A stretch of 64,000 nt of DNA from Candidatus Gastranaerophilales bacterium (GCA_944326465.1 CALVEB010000005.1:1-64000), one strand, 5' to 3'. Shown: positions 54,334-63,008, counted from the stretch's first letter. Numbers and translations: made by a program. The notes: generated from the sequence alone by a model not told the origin.

Positions 54334-55934
54334 TATTTTACCCACTTACTTTCTATTTCCGATACAATATCGGTCAGCTGTCCCTGTGTAAATATGCTTG
54401 TATCGTTATTGTATAACATCGTAAAATAGTACTCATACAGGCTTTTTCTCATTACGAATTTAAAGAAAAATTCTTTATATGTGTTATCGTAATAAATATT
54501 ATAAAGGATTTCAGCCTCACGCACGGAGCCCGTAATAAGTTTCAGGTATGCACAATTAAGAAGGCGTGAACTCCATATATTTTTTTCATCCTGATAAAAA
54601 ATAGTATCGGTATTTTTATCAACAACGCTGTCAAAATCAACCTGCTTGCCGCTTTTAATCTCTTCATTAAGAGTATCAAGAAATTCTTCAAATTCATCGC
54701 TGTATTGCGCGTCTAAAAACCAGTGAACCATAAAATCCGCATTAAGAACTGAATTAAACTCATCCATTGTTAATTCGTGTTTATCCAACATGTTATCAAG
54801 AATAGTTTTTAACGGTTTCGCATCGTACTCTATATCAGACATCAGACTTTTCCAGCAGACATATTCATAAGGCAAAAGCCAGTTCTTTGTTCTTTGGGAA
54901 ATCATTTCTGCGTTATAAAGAATAGTACGGAAGGTTTCAGGAGATATTTCAAGCGATTTTTCTTCGCGGTAAAATCTGTCAATAATAGTGTCGCATTCAA
55001 ATTTAGAAAGCTCATTAAACCCGAAACAATCCTTGATCCCGTAGTAATCATTTATTACAATTGCTACAAACTGTATTTTGAAATTTTCGTTAATTCTTGA
55101 AAAAATCATTGCCTGATTGCCCTGTCCGTCAGGATAGGTAATGTTCAATCTGTATGGGCGGGAAGATTTTAAAAGATTTTTATAAAATTCAAGTGAATTG
55201 TCATTTCTTATTCCAGCAAGTTTAAGCATCGAAAGATTTTTTTTAACAAGCGGTTTTATTTCGTCTGTCACAAAATTCAGTGACATATTCAGCGCGTGAA
55301 ATGCGAGCGCGGAACGGGATTCTCCGAGAATTGAAAGTGCTTCTTTCCCGACCTCACTATCCGGTTGAGATAAAAACACAGGAATAAGAATATTAGCAAG
55401 TTCATCACCTGAATAGTCGCTATGAAGTGATTTTAGCAGTGTGATTTTATCCTCTGTAGACAGTGCCTGAATAAAATCAAGAAAATCTATTTGCACCTCG
55501 GGATTAATAATTGCTTTATCCAGAAGTTTACGGGTGTCCATATCGACAAGTTCATCTGTATTAATATATTCTTCGCATTCTTCGTATGACCATTCAGAAT
55601 CTATTTCTCTTAAAAAATCCAGAGCAAATATTTTCATGGCGTTTGTTGTCAAGTTGCTTTTTATAATCCCCCACAGGTGATTGGTAAGTTCTTCAGGTTT
55701 TGTATAACGCTGCAATAAAAATTTTACAATTCCTTCATTTTCAGGCTTAATATTAGGTAATTCTTTAAAAAGCAGCTTAACAATTATATTCTTGTCATTT
55801 TGCAGATCAAGCGTGCGGTAATGAATTTCAAAACCTGCAAAATCTCCAGCATCGTGAAGTTTAGAAATAATGCTGGTTATTTCTGCTTTAAGTTCAAAAG
55901 GATTTAATTGTTTCACACTGCTGTCATTTATCAT
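54333..55934 (-). CDS. Hypothetical helical protein (533 aa), possibly HEAT-like
   Basis: 533 residues with many short alternating helices in the first 250 (for example LLFKELPNIKPENEGIVKFL, AMKIFALDFLREIDSEW, VGKEALSILGESRSALAFHA), suggesting a HEAT-like solenoid. A mixed alpha/beta region follows (LNITYPDGQGNQAMIFSRIN, IQFVAIVINDYYGIKD) and then an acidic helical C-terminus. No signal peptide, membrane helix or catalytic motif. Its start overlaps the ClpX-type zinc protein stop by four bases (ATGA), and its stop overlaps ruvX. Confidence 0.75.
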   Translation of the reverse strand: MINDSSVKQLNPFELKAEITSIISKLHDAGDFAGFEIHYRTLDLQNDKNIIVKLLFKELPNIKPENEGIVKFLLQRYTKPEELTNHLWGIIKSNLTTNAMKIFALDFLREIDSEWSYEECEEYINTDELVDMDTRKLLDKAIINPEVQIDFLDFIQALSTEDKITLLKSLHSDYSGDELANILIPVFLSQPDSEVGKEALSILGESRSALAFHALNMSLNFVTDEIKPLVKKNLSMLKLAGIRNDNSLEFYKNLLKSSRPYRLNITYPDGQGNQAMIFSRINENFKIQFVAIVINDYYGIKDCFGFNELSKFECDTIIDRFYREEKSLEISPETFRTILYNAEMISQRTKNWLLPYEYVCWKSLMSDIEYDAKPLKTILDNMLDKHELTMDEFNSVLNADFMVHWFLDAQYSDEFEEFLDTLNEEIKSGKQVDFDSVVDKNTDTIFYQDEKNIWSSRLLNCAYLKLITGSVREAEILYNIYYDNTYKEFFFKFVMRKSLYEYYFTMLYNNDTSIFTQGQLTDIVSEIESKWVK

Positions 55935-56209
55935 TTTCTGGCTTTACCCCAAAAAGCGTCAAGAATTTGCTGCGCTTCTGCAGACGGCATTCTGTCATTT
56001 AATATCAGGTACTGTACTGCGATCATTGCGCATTCAGAACATATATTAACCCCCGGGCCTTTAACCATTTTTAAAACCTGAGTATTTGGCCTGTGGCAAA
56101 AACTGCAATATACAAGTTCATCTTCACCTGTTTCGTTATGATGAGACTGTTTTTCTTTTGCGTCTTTGTGTTTTGCGGCTCCTAATTTAACAACTTTTTC
56201 TTCAGACAT
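55931..56209 (-). CDS. Stand-alone ClpX-type zinc-binding domain protein
   Basis: 92 residues. After a charged N-terminal 30, the sequence VYCSFCHRPNTQV ... INICSECAMIAVQYL (about residues 32-68) has the C4 CxxC-x(n)-CxxC arrangement of the ClpX zinc-binding domain, which dimerises and recruits adaptors and substrates. No AAA+ domain follows. First gene of the operon that also encodes the triple Clp_N protein. It may modulate ClpXP by adaptor competition or act independently. Confidence 0.85.
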   Translation of the reverse strand: MSEEKVVKLGAAKHKDAKEKQSHHNETGEDELVYCSFCHRPNTQVLKMVKGPGVNICSECAMIAVQYLILNDRMPSAEAQQILDAFWGKARK

Positions 56210-56318
56210 GGATGTACTCCTTTTTAGTAATTGTAACTTAAATTTATAAAATTTGCCAAATTTGTTACCTTATTTTATAATTATAGTTACAAATATATAA
56301 GATGAGGGTGATGATAGC

Positions 56319-56906
56319 ATGAAAAAATTATTTTTGCTACTTAGTGTACTTTTAATTTCCGTTATTACAACAGCATGCATAAATAATCTGGCAGTACAGG
56401 AACTTAACAATAAAGCGCAGGTCTTTATGAACGAGGGGGATTACCAGAATGCGATAGAGCGCTTAAAATCAAGTATTGATTTAGACCCGTCGGTTTTTGA
56501 ATCTCATTATAATCTTGCTGTTGCCTATACAAAGGCCGAAGATTATGCTAACGCAATAAAAGTTTATAACGATGCTATTAAACTCAAACCTGATTTCCCT
56601 GATACTTATTATTCACTGGCTGTATGTGAAGAAAATCTTGCCGGAGATCTTATCAATGCATTTGTGCATATTGATGATAACGGTAATATAGTTAAAAATC
56701 CGCCGGCAGATGAAACTGATATTCAAGAAGCTATTGTTAACGAAAAAGACAAAACTTATGCTCAGGAACTCTTAAAAAGTGCAGTAAATCATTATCAGTT
56801 GTATCTTGATAAATCACCTTCTGCAGCGGATGCAGAAGATGTAAAGGCAAAAATCGATAACCTTAATGAAAAAATATCTGAATATTCTCGTCCGGAGGCT
56901 GAGTAG
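56319..56906 (+). CDS. TPR-repeat lipoprotein
   Basis: 195 residues. The lipoprotein signal peptide MKKLFLLLSVLLISVITTAC ends in a lipobox-type VITTAC. Two to three TPR units follow (NEGDYQNAIERLKSSIDLDP, YNLAVAYTKAEDYANAIKVY, KPDFPDTYYSLAVCEENL) and a less regular C-terminal segment with a final TPR-like helix pair. GAGGG precedes the ATG. It shares a base with the start of lgt, so the lipidating enzyme and a substrate are made together. Confidence 0.88.
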   Translation: MKKLFLLLSVLLISVITTACINNLAVQELNNKAQVFMNEGDYQNAIERLKSSIDLDPSVFESHYNLAVAYTKAEDYANAIKVYNDAIKLKPDFPDTYYSLAVCEENLAGDLINAFVHIDDNGNIVKNPPADETDIQEAIVNEKDKTYAQELLKSAVNHYQLYLDKSPSAADAEDVKAKIDNLNEKISEYSRPEAE

Positions 56907-57694
56907 TGCTTGCGTCGCCCGGTGATGTTGCCTTTTCTCTTGCCGGCATGCCTGTATATTATTATGGATTAATTCTGGCTGCAGCAGCTTTTACGGGTTT
57001 TTATACTGCATATAAACTCTACGCTAAATTTTTCAACCCTCAAAAAGCAGAAAAAATACTTGATATGGCGCCTGTACTTATACTTGCCGGTATTGCCGGA
57101 GCCCGTTTGTATTATTGCGCTGTGAACTATTCTTATTATAGTGTTCATCCGCTTGAAATACTTAATATACGTCAGGGCGGATTGTCTATTCACGGCATGA
57201 TTTTAGGCGGCATTATTGCTTTGTATTTTTGCGTTAAATATTACAAAATCGACTTTTTGCGCACTCTTGATGTAATGGCATGCGGCACTGCTCTTGCACA
57301 GGCAATAGGGCGCTGGGGCAACTTCTTTAATTCAGAAGCTTTTGGCTTGCCGACAAATCTGCCATGGAAATTGTATATTCCTGTATCGCAGCGTCCGCAG
57401 GAGTTTATCGGATATGAATACTTTCATCCGACTTTTTTGTACGAAAGCCTGTTGGATATACTGATTTTTTTCGTTTTAATAGTGTTTTTAAAGCGTTTTT
57501 CATCAAATAAAGGGCTTGTATTCGGAATCTATCTTATACTATATTCATTTGCCCGAATAGGCGTTGAATATTTGCGCGTAGACAGTGTTTTGAATATATT
57601 CGGAGTGCCGGTTGCACAGTGGGTTTCTGTTTTACTTATAATCTTTGCCTTTTTCTACTTAGGCGCTATAGTTTATAGGGATAATCACTCTTAA
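56906..57694 (+). CDS. lgt: Prolipoprotein diacylglyceryl transferase
   Basis: Adds diacylglyceryl to the lipobox cysteine. 262 residues with about seven membrane helices. GGLSIHGMILGGIIAL contains the essential HG motif, and AIGRWGNFFNSEAFG is the Lgt signature; FARIGVEYLRVDS is the C-terminal helix region. The GTG start shares one base with the upstream TAG. Confidence 0.95.
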   Translation: MLASPGDVAFSLAGMPVYYYGLILAAAAFTGFYTAYKLYAKFFNPQKAEKILDMAPVLILAGIAGARLYYCAVNYSYYSVHPLEILNIRQGGLSIHGMILGGIIALYFCVKYYKIDFLRTLDVMACGTALAQAIGRWGNFFNSEAFGLPTNLPWKLYIPVSQRPQEFIGYEYFHPTFLYESLLDILIFFVLIVFLKRFSSNKGLVFGIYLILYSFARIGVEYLRVDSVLNIFGVPVAQWVSVLLIIFAFFYLGAIVYRDNHS

Positions 57695-57817
57695 ATTCCC
57701 AGTTGTCAAACTGTAAAAGGGCTGTACAATCGTATGGAGGACTTTTGCTGATTGTCTCAATGTTAAGGTAAAAGATTTAATTGATTTTTAGTTTTGTTTT
57801 ACAGATAATATTTAATT

Positions 57818-58969
57818 ATGATTAAGAAATACGGAAAACACCCCCAATTTTGGCTTTCAGGAGCACATTTTGTAAATGATATATCTACAGGCATGCTAAA
57901 TCCTATTATGCCTTTTATTTCTGCTAAACTCGGAATTTCAATGGCTATAGCAACTGTTGTATTAAGCATATCAAACATCACGGCAAATATTTTGCAGCCT
58001 GTATTCGGATATTTTGCTGATAATATTCAAAGACGTGCATTTATTTTCTGGGGGCTTGTTATGTCCTCAATATTTATCCCGTTTGCACCAATTGCCCCAA
58101 ATATTAAAATATTAATGCTCTGTATTATACTAGGCAGCATAGGTTCAAGCATTTTTCATCCGCAGGCGCTCGGGTTAATCACAAAATTTGCCGGTAAAGA
58201 AAATGTTTCGACAAAAGTCGGGATTTTTATAGCAATGGGCTCTCTCGGATTTTCGTGCGGTCCGATTATTTCTGCTTTCATAACCCAGTATCTCGGGCTC
58301 GGTAAAATTCCTTTTATATCAATTTTGGGGTTAAGCTGGGCTTATCTTATGTTTTTTATGGTTCCGAATGTTGTTGATATTGTCGGAAAAACTGAACATA
58401 TTAAATTTCTGGCAGCATTCAAAAATATTATTGCAAACTCAAAATTGCGCCTCCTGACAGTTATTTCAATACTGAAAACACTGATTACAACATCATGCTC
58501 CATTTTGCTTCCGTTTTTGTGGAAAGACCTCGGGCATACGCCTTCTTATATAGGCATTGCTCTCTTTTTGTTCATTGCAGCAGGGGCTGTTGGCTCATTT
58601 ATCAGCGGAAGTGTTGAAAAGAAATTAGGATATAAGTTTGTGCTATATTTTTCAATGATTTCCACTTTACCGTTAATGATACTGTTCATGATGACCTATG
58701 CAGCACATCCTGTTTTATCAATGATTATATTTGGATTTATGGGGCTGTTTACAATGATGGCAACCCCGATTATTATGGTTACAGCACAGGGCGTAATTCC
58801 TGAATATAAGAGCATTATTGCAGGTATTATAAACGGTTTTTCATGGGGTATTGTTGCAATATTTATGTCTATGGCCGGCTTCTGGGCACAGGCTCAGGGA
58901 ATAATTACAGTACTCTTGATTGTTGCCTGCATTCCGGCAGTTTGTTCACCGATAATTAAAAAATTATAA
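57818..58969 (+). CDS. MFS transporter, fosmidomycin-resistance (Fsr)-like
   Basis: 383 residues and about 12 hydrophobic segments. The hallmark HFVNDISTGMLNPIMPF near residue 14 and GSSIFHPQALGLI define the Fsr-like branch, with PVFGYFADNIQRRAFI as motif A. GCGPI-type motif C appears as FSCGPIISAF. TTGATT (57781-57786) and GATAAT (57804-57809) precede the ATG so closely that the mRNA leader would be about two bases, and no Shine-Dalgarno is seen. Substrate unknown. Confidence 0.9.
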   Translation: MIKKYGKHPQFWLSGAHFVNDISTGMLNPIMPFISAKLGISMAIATVVLSISNITANILQPVFGYFADNIQRRAFIFWGLVMSSIFIPFAPIAPNIKILMLCIILGSIGSSIFHPQALGLITKFAGKENVSTKVGIFIAMGSLGFSCGPIISAFITQYLGLGKIPFISILGLSWAYLMFFMVPNVVDIVGKTEHIKFLAAFKNIIANSKLRLLTVISILKTLITTSCSILLPFLWKDLGHTPSYIGIALFLFIAAGAVGSFISGSVEKKLGYKFVLYFSMISTLPLMILFMMTYAAHPVLSMIIFGFMGLFTMMATPIIMVTAQGVIPEYKSIIAGIINGFSWGIVAIFMSMAGFWAQAQGIITVLLIVACIPAVCSPIIKKL

Positions 58970-59036
58970 TCCCATCAATAACTATAAAATAGAACTGATG
59001 AATCTAAACTTTGCTATAAAAACTCCCTAAAAATAT

Positions 59037-59315
59037 TTATGCTAATGCAGAAAATGTGGATTTTGTTTCTTTATCCTGGTGCTTATTAAGCATTTTTTCT
59101 TGAAGATAAGCGAGTTTGTAGGTTAATTTGTTAGTTAATAAATCAAGCGATAGTTTTTTGTCCATCTTGTTAAGCATTGCCAGATCATGCTCTCCGCCAA
59201 ATGTATTTTTTCCGTTTGAAGCATTCATCATACTGTTTGTTGCCTGCATCATACCGAAAGCAGAGTTATTCATTTGATTTATTGCATTAAAACGTGCGAT
59301 GGAAGAAACTAACAT
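59037..59315 (-). CDS. Small hypothetical protein (92 aa)
   Basis: 92 residues. The N-terminal half is rich in Met, Asn and Ser (MLVSSIARFNAINQMNNSAF, MMQATNSMMNASNG). The C-terminal half is a charged helix (DLAMLNKMDKKLSLDLLTNK, LAYLQEKMLNKHQDKETK). No cysteine or signal peptide. TAGGAG precedes the ATG. The pattern resembles short secretion-chaperone or filament-type proteins, but no family is recognised. Confidence 0.65.
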   Translation of the reverse strand: MLVSSIARFNAINQMNNSAFGMMQATNSMMNASNGKNTFGGEHDLAMLNKMDKKLSLDLLTNKLTYKLAYLQEKMLNKHQDKETKSTFSALA

Positions 59316-59444
59316 TCCTAACTCCTACATGTCTAACCTACTTTTTTATAGTACTACATTTTCTATAAAAAATCAATAGTCATGAAGAAAAATTATGGAT
59401 TATTTTTTGCTCGCGCAATACTCTAAAAGGATAATATTCTATTA

Positions 59445-59504
59445 AGAAATGTAACAAAAAGTATAAACTTTGAATTTAACCTTATGGTATATACTTTATA
59501 TATA
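59445..59504 (+). promoter_or_regulatory. Promoter-like block shared with 40246-40305
   Basis: AGAAATGTAACAA (59445-59457), 29 bases, GTATATACTTTATATATA (59487-59504), identical in words and spacing to the block upstream of the small gene at 40212. TTGAAT (59470-59475) and TATACT lie inside. Confidence 0.7.
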
Positions 59505-59618
59505 CAGAGAGAGTATAAAAAATAAATTCCGTTTAAAAAGAGAGAGAAATTACCTATTCCTACCTTCCTAAAGAAAGTATTTAAAAAGCCCCTTTTAAAA
59601 TCAAGGGGCCTTTTCTTT
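59505..59618 (+). ncRNA. Candidate small RNA with pyrimidine-rich anti-Shine-Dalgarno segment
   Basis: From the promoter-like block to the hairpin there is no ATG, GTG or TTG start, so the roughly 110-nt transcript would be non-coding. It has purine-rich stretches (agagagag), then cctattcctaccttcct (59553-59569), which could pair with GGAGG-type ribosome binding sites, then a hairpin with a T-run. This stretch (59316-59632) has no gene. Confidence 0.4.
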
Positions 59619-59619
59619 T
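59584..59619. terminator. Terminator at the 3' end of pyk and of the candidate sRNA
   Basis: GCCCCTT (59588-59594) / AAGGGGC (59603-59609), loop ttaaaatc, A-run before and T-rich after; serves both strands. Confidence 0.75.
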
Positions 59620-59632
59620 GTAGATTTAGCGG

Positions 59633-61072
59633 TTATCTGGCTGAACCGATCTGGTGAATTTTGATAAAGTTTGTGCCGCCTACCATTAGATTTGGTACAG
59701 ATCCTGTGACAATTACAAGATCATCATAACTCAAGTGAGCTTCGTGTACCAGAAATTCGTCTAATTTTTGTAATGTCGGGCGGTCAATTTTAATTTCAGC
59801 AAAGTTAAAACTTATAGGCTGAACACCGCGGTACAACTTGATAGCGCGTAGAGTATGTTCATTCGGGCAGCATGCTAGAATAGGAACACTCAGGCGGCCT
59901 TCTGATAAAAATATCGGAGTAAAACCGCTGCCTGTAAGGGCTACTACAGCTTTCACATTCATTTTTTTAGTCATATCAGCAATAGACATGCCGATTGCCA
60001 TTGCCTGTGAATTTTTTTCTTCGTCAACCATTTTTCGCGGAAATTTATTTTTTCTGCAAAAAGTGCTGTTTTCTGTTGTGACAGAAATTTTATGCATCAT
60101 ATTAACAGCCTCGACAGGATAAGCTCCCATTGCCGTTTCACCTGAAAGCATTATAGCATCTGTACCGTCAAGAATTGCGTTTGCAACGTCAGATGTTTCA
60201 GCGCGGGTCGGAATTGGGTTTTCTGTCATGCTTTCAAGCATTTGAGTTGCTACAATAACAACCTTACGTTTCTGATTTGCCTTTCTGATGATATTTTTCT
60301 GTACAATAGGCACCTGTTCGGTTGATATTTCAATACCTAAATCGCCTCTTGCAACCATTATACCGTCTGATGCTTCAATAATATTATCAATATTATTTAC
60401 AGCTTGAGGTTTTTCGATTTTTGAGACAATTCGGATATCGCTGCCTTTTGATGTTAAAATTTCCCGAAGTTGGATTACGTCTTTTGCTTCGCGGACAAAG
60501 GATAATCCCAGATAATCAATTTTGTTTTTTACTGCAAAATCAACAAATGTAAGATCTCTTTCTGTCAAAACATTGATGCTGCCTGTTGCCCCCGGAATAT
60601 TAATCCCTTTTCTTTGTTTAAGCACGCCGTCTGTGAGGACTTTGGCGCTTATCACATCACCGTTAACTTCTGTTGCTTCAAACTGCAATTTACCGTCATC
60701 AATAAGAAATTTTTCGCCAACTTTAACGTCTTTTGCTATACCTTCATAGTCAACAGGGATAATACCGTCAACCATTTCAGAAGCATGCCTGAATCTCAAA
60801 ATTTCTCCTTTTTTGATTTCAATAGAATTTTCAAGCAGTCCTACTCTGATTTTTGGGCCTTGTAAATCCAGCAAAATAGGAATTAGAGTATGTTCTTCTT
60901 TTTCCAGTTCACGAATGTAATCTACATTTTTCTGATGAAACTCATGGTCGCCATGTGAGGAATTAATTCTGAACATGGTAACACCGGCCTCATATAGTTT
61001 TTTAATCATTTCTTTACTGCTTGATGCCGGGCCTAATGTGGCCACTATCTTAGTCATAGTATAACTATCCAT
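59633..61072 (-). CDS. pyk: Pyruvate kinase
   Basis: Last step of glycolysis: PEP + ADP to pyruvate + ATP. 479 residues. TKIVATLGPASSS at the N-terminus, then FRINSSHGDHEFH, the active site IDYLGLSFVREAKDV, VARGDLGIEIS, and TQMLESMTENPIPTRAETSD with the catalytic-region Glu. DAIMLSGETAMGAYPVEAV and a C-terminal allosteric domain follow. AAAGGA precedes the ATG at 61072. Divergent from the SLH gene. Confidence 0.97.
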   Translation of the reverse strand: MDSYTMTKIVATLGPASSSKEMIKKLYEAGVTMFRINSSHGDHEFHQKNVDYIRELEKEEHTLIPILLDLQGPKIRVGLLENSIEIKKGEILRFRHASEMVDGIIPVDYEGIAKDVKVGEKFLIDDGKLQFEATEVNGDVISAKVLTDGVLKQRKGINIPGATGSINVLTERDLTFVDFAVKNKIDYLGLSFVREAKDVIQLREILTSKGSDIRIVSKIEKPQAVNNIDNIIEASDGIMVARGDLGIEISTEQVPIVQKNIIRKANQKRKVVIVATQMLESMTENPIPTRAETSDVANAILDGTDAIMLSGETAMGAYPVEAVNMMHKISVTTENSTFCRKNKFPRKMVDEEKNSQAMAIGMSIADMTKKMNVKAVVALTGSGFTPIFLSEGRLSVPILACCPNEHTLRAIKLYRGVQPISFNFAEIKIDRPTLQKLDEFLVHEAHLSYDDLVIVTGSVPNLMVGGTNFIKIHQIGSAR

Positions 61073-61182
61073 AATGTTCCTTTCTAACTAGTGTTCTTAT
61101 GTAGGGTGTTTACAAATTTCAATTTACATGATATATTATACATGAAAAAATTGTTTTACTATTAAATATGAGGAAGTAGAAG

Positions 61183-62463
61183 ATGAGAAAAATTTTAGCA
61201 GGGGTTATGACATGTGGTTTTTTAGCCCTCAGTGCTGCCCTTCCGGCACTCGCTGATGATGTTGCTATAGCCGATGTCGCTCAAAATTACTGGGCACGTA
61301 AAGAGATTGTTAATGTTGTTTCTAACAATGTTATGACTCTGGACGGCGACAAATTTAATCCTGAAACAACTGTAAAGAGAGCAGATTTTGTAAGTGCTCT
61401 GCTTATTGTTTTAGGTAATGAAAAGATGGATGTTACTGTTGGAAACAAATACAGTGATGTGAGATCTTCTGATGTGTACTACAAAGACATTTTACGTTCA
61501 GATCAGTTAGGTTTGGTTTACGGTTATCCGAACGGAACTTTCAAACCTAAACAAAATATGTTGAGATCTGAAGCTCAATCTGTTTTAGGCCACATCATTG
61601 AGAAAGATGTTACTGACTATTCTATTCTTGAACAGTATGGCGATTATGTAGACATCCCTGGCTGGTCTAAATATTCTTATGCAAAAACTTTAACTTATGG
61701 TATTTATGTAAATTATCCTGACGAAAATGAATTACGTCCGAATGATGAATTAACAAGAGCAGAAGCTGCAGTTCTTTTGTCAAGATTAAATGAAAAATTA
61801 GGCGTAGTTCAAAAAAGATTCTTAGGACCTGAAAAGGTTATTGCAGTAGAACACCTTGATCAATCAAGAAAAGCTACAACTGATGAAGTCAAAGTAACTA
61901 ATTACAAAAACATTGTTTTGGCTGGTAATGCTTTGAAGTTAGCTTTTGATGAAAAATTCTTATCAGAAGATCACAATGTTGGCGATGTTGTTTACTTTGT
62001 AGCTCCGGAAGATATCTGCACAGAAGAAGGTACACTTGTTGTTCCTGCAAATACAAAATTCTATGCACAGATTTCTGAAATCCAGAGTCCGAAATGGTTT
62101 AATAAAAACGCAAGAGTATATTTACAGTTGACAAAAATTATACTTCCGAACGGTGAAACAGCACCTTTTGTCGCTAAACCTGCAACAAAAGATAACTCAT
62201 TGCACGAAGGTCCTTGGATGACTACAGGTAAGCTTGTATTATGCACAGTAACAGGTGGTGTTATTGGCGGCGGTATCGGTACAGGTATTGCGTTTATTCC
62301 TGATCCTGTAAAAGTCGGAACAGGTATTGCAATCGGTACTCCTGTTGGCGCTGCTGTAGGTTTGATTACAGGACTTGTAACTCCTGGTCTTGAATATCAC
62401 GCTAAACAAGGTGAAGAAGTCGTTGTTATTCTTTGCGAAGATGCAAATATCAAAAGACAATAG
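61183..62463 (+). CDS. SLH-domain envelope protein
   Basis: 426 residues. The signal peptide (MRKILAGVMTCGFLALSAAL ... ALA) is followed by up to three S-layer homology domains: VAQNYWARKEIVNVV with NPETTVKRADFVSAL, then YYKDILRSDQLGLVYGYPNG, then YAKTLTYGIYVNYPDENELR with LTRAEAAVLLSRL. SLH domains bind peptidoglycan-linked polymers. The second half is beta-rich. A Gly-rich hydrophobic stretch (GGVIGGGIGTGIAFIPD) and GTPVGAAVGLITGL near the end resemble a glycine zipper. It lacks the large OprB porin barrel of cyanobacterial SLH porins. GAGGAAG precedes the ATG. Confidence 0.9.
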   Translation: MRKILAGVMTCGFLALSAALPALADDVAIADVAQNYWARKEIVNVVSNNVMTLDGDKFNPETTVKRADFVSALLIVLGNEKMDVTVGNKYSDVRSSDVYYKDILRSDQLGLVYGYPNGTFKPKQNMLRSEAQSVLGHIIEKDVTDYSILEQYGDYVDIPGWSKYSYAKTLTYGIYVNYPDENELRPNDELTRAEAAVLLSRLNEKLGVVQKRFLGPEKVIAVEHLDQSRKATTDEVKVTNYKNIVLAGNALKLAFDEKFLSEDHNVGDVVYFVAPEDICTEEGTLVVPANTKFYAQISEIQSPKWFNKNARVYLQLTKIILPNGETAPFVAKPATKDNSLHEGPWMTTGKLVLCTVTGGVIGGGIGTGIAFIPDPVKVGTGIAIGTPVGAAVGLITGLVTPGLEYHAKQGEEVVVILCEDANIKRQ

Positions 62464-62488
62464 TTCTTTGAACTTACAGGTATAATAA

Positions 62489-62524
62489 AGAAAGCTGTCA
62501 GATACATCTGATGGCTTTCTTTTT
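62489..62524 (+). terminator. Terminator after the SLH gene
   Basis: Stem agaaagc-tgtcagat / atctgatg-gctttct with a short loop, followed by tttt. Confidence 0.8.
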
Positions 62525-62652
62525 AGTGCTTATAGGGGAATACTTGCCGGCAATACGTTTTCTACTTTCGCCTCTCGTTTCTCTTTGTATAACTTTTATA
62601 ATAGTTATGTACACTTAATCGGATGTATATTTTTTATATGGGAGAAATGATT

Positions 62653-63000
62653 ATGAAAAAAATTTTGTTTGCATTGGCATTATTCGGGTTATTTATAGTA
62701 CCGCAGCAAGAAAGTTTAGCCTGGGAATATAATGGTATAAGCAGCCTTAATCCTATGCCGGCTCTGTCATACCTTAACCCCCTGCCTTATTTTGGTATTG
62801 GCGAAAATAAGACTTCATTCAGCCTTAATCCGTTCACAGGTTTTAAAAACTGTAAAACCTGTAAGGCAGATCCATGTGATCCTTGCATAGCACCCAAAAA
62901 AGCATGTAATGAATGCGCAGAGCCTGTTCAGATAAATCCGTGCCCTACATGCCGGAAAGCATTTAATGAATGCGGATGTAATAAACATTACGGATATTAG
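62653..63000 (+). CDS. Cys-rich secreted small protein
   Basis: 115 residues. The signal peptide MKKILFALALFGLFIVPQQ ... SLA is followed by a Pro/Leu/Asn-rich segment (SLNPMPALSYLNPLPYFGIG) and a C-terminal half with ten cysteines in CxxC-like spacing (CKTCKADPCDPC, CNECAEP, CPTCRKAFNECGC). It is likely a periplasmic or surface protein with metal- or disulfide-bound fold. The in-frame starts at 62623 and 62647 are less well placed than the ATG at 62653, eight bases after GGAG. No family recognised. Confidence 0.75.
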   Translation: MKKILFALALFGLFIVPQQESLAWEYNGISSLNPMPALSYLNPLPYFGIGENKTSFSLNPFTGFKNCKTCKADPCDPCIAPKKACNECAEPVQINPCPTCRKAFNECGCNKHYGY

Positions 63001-63008
63001 TCACATCA

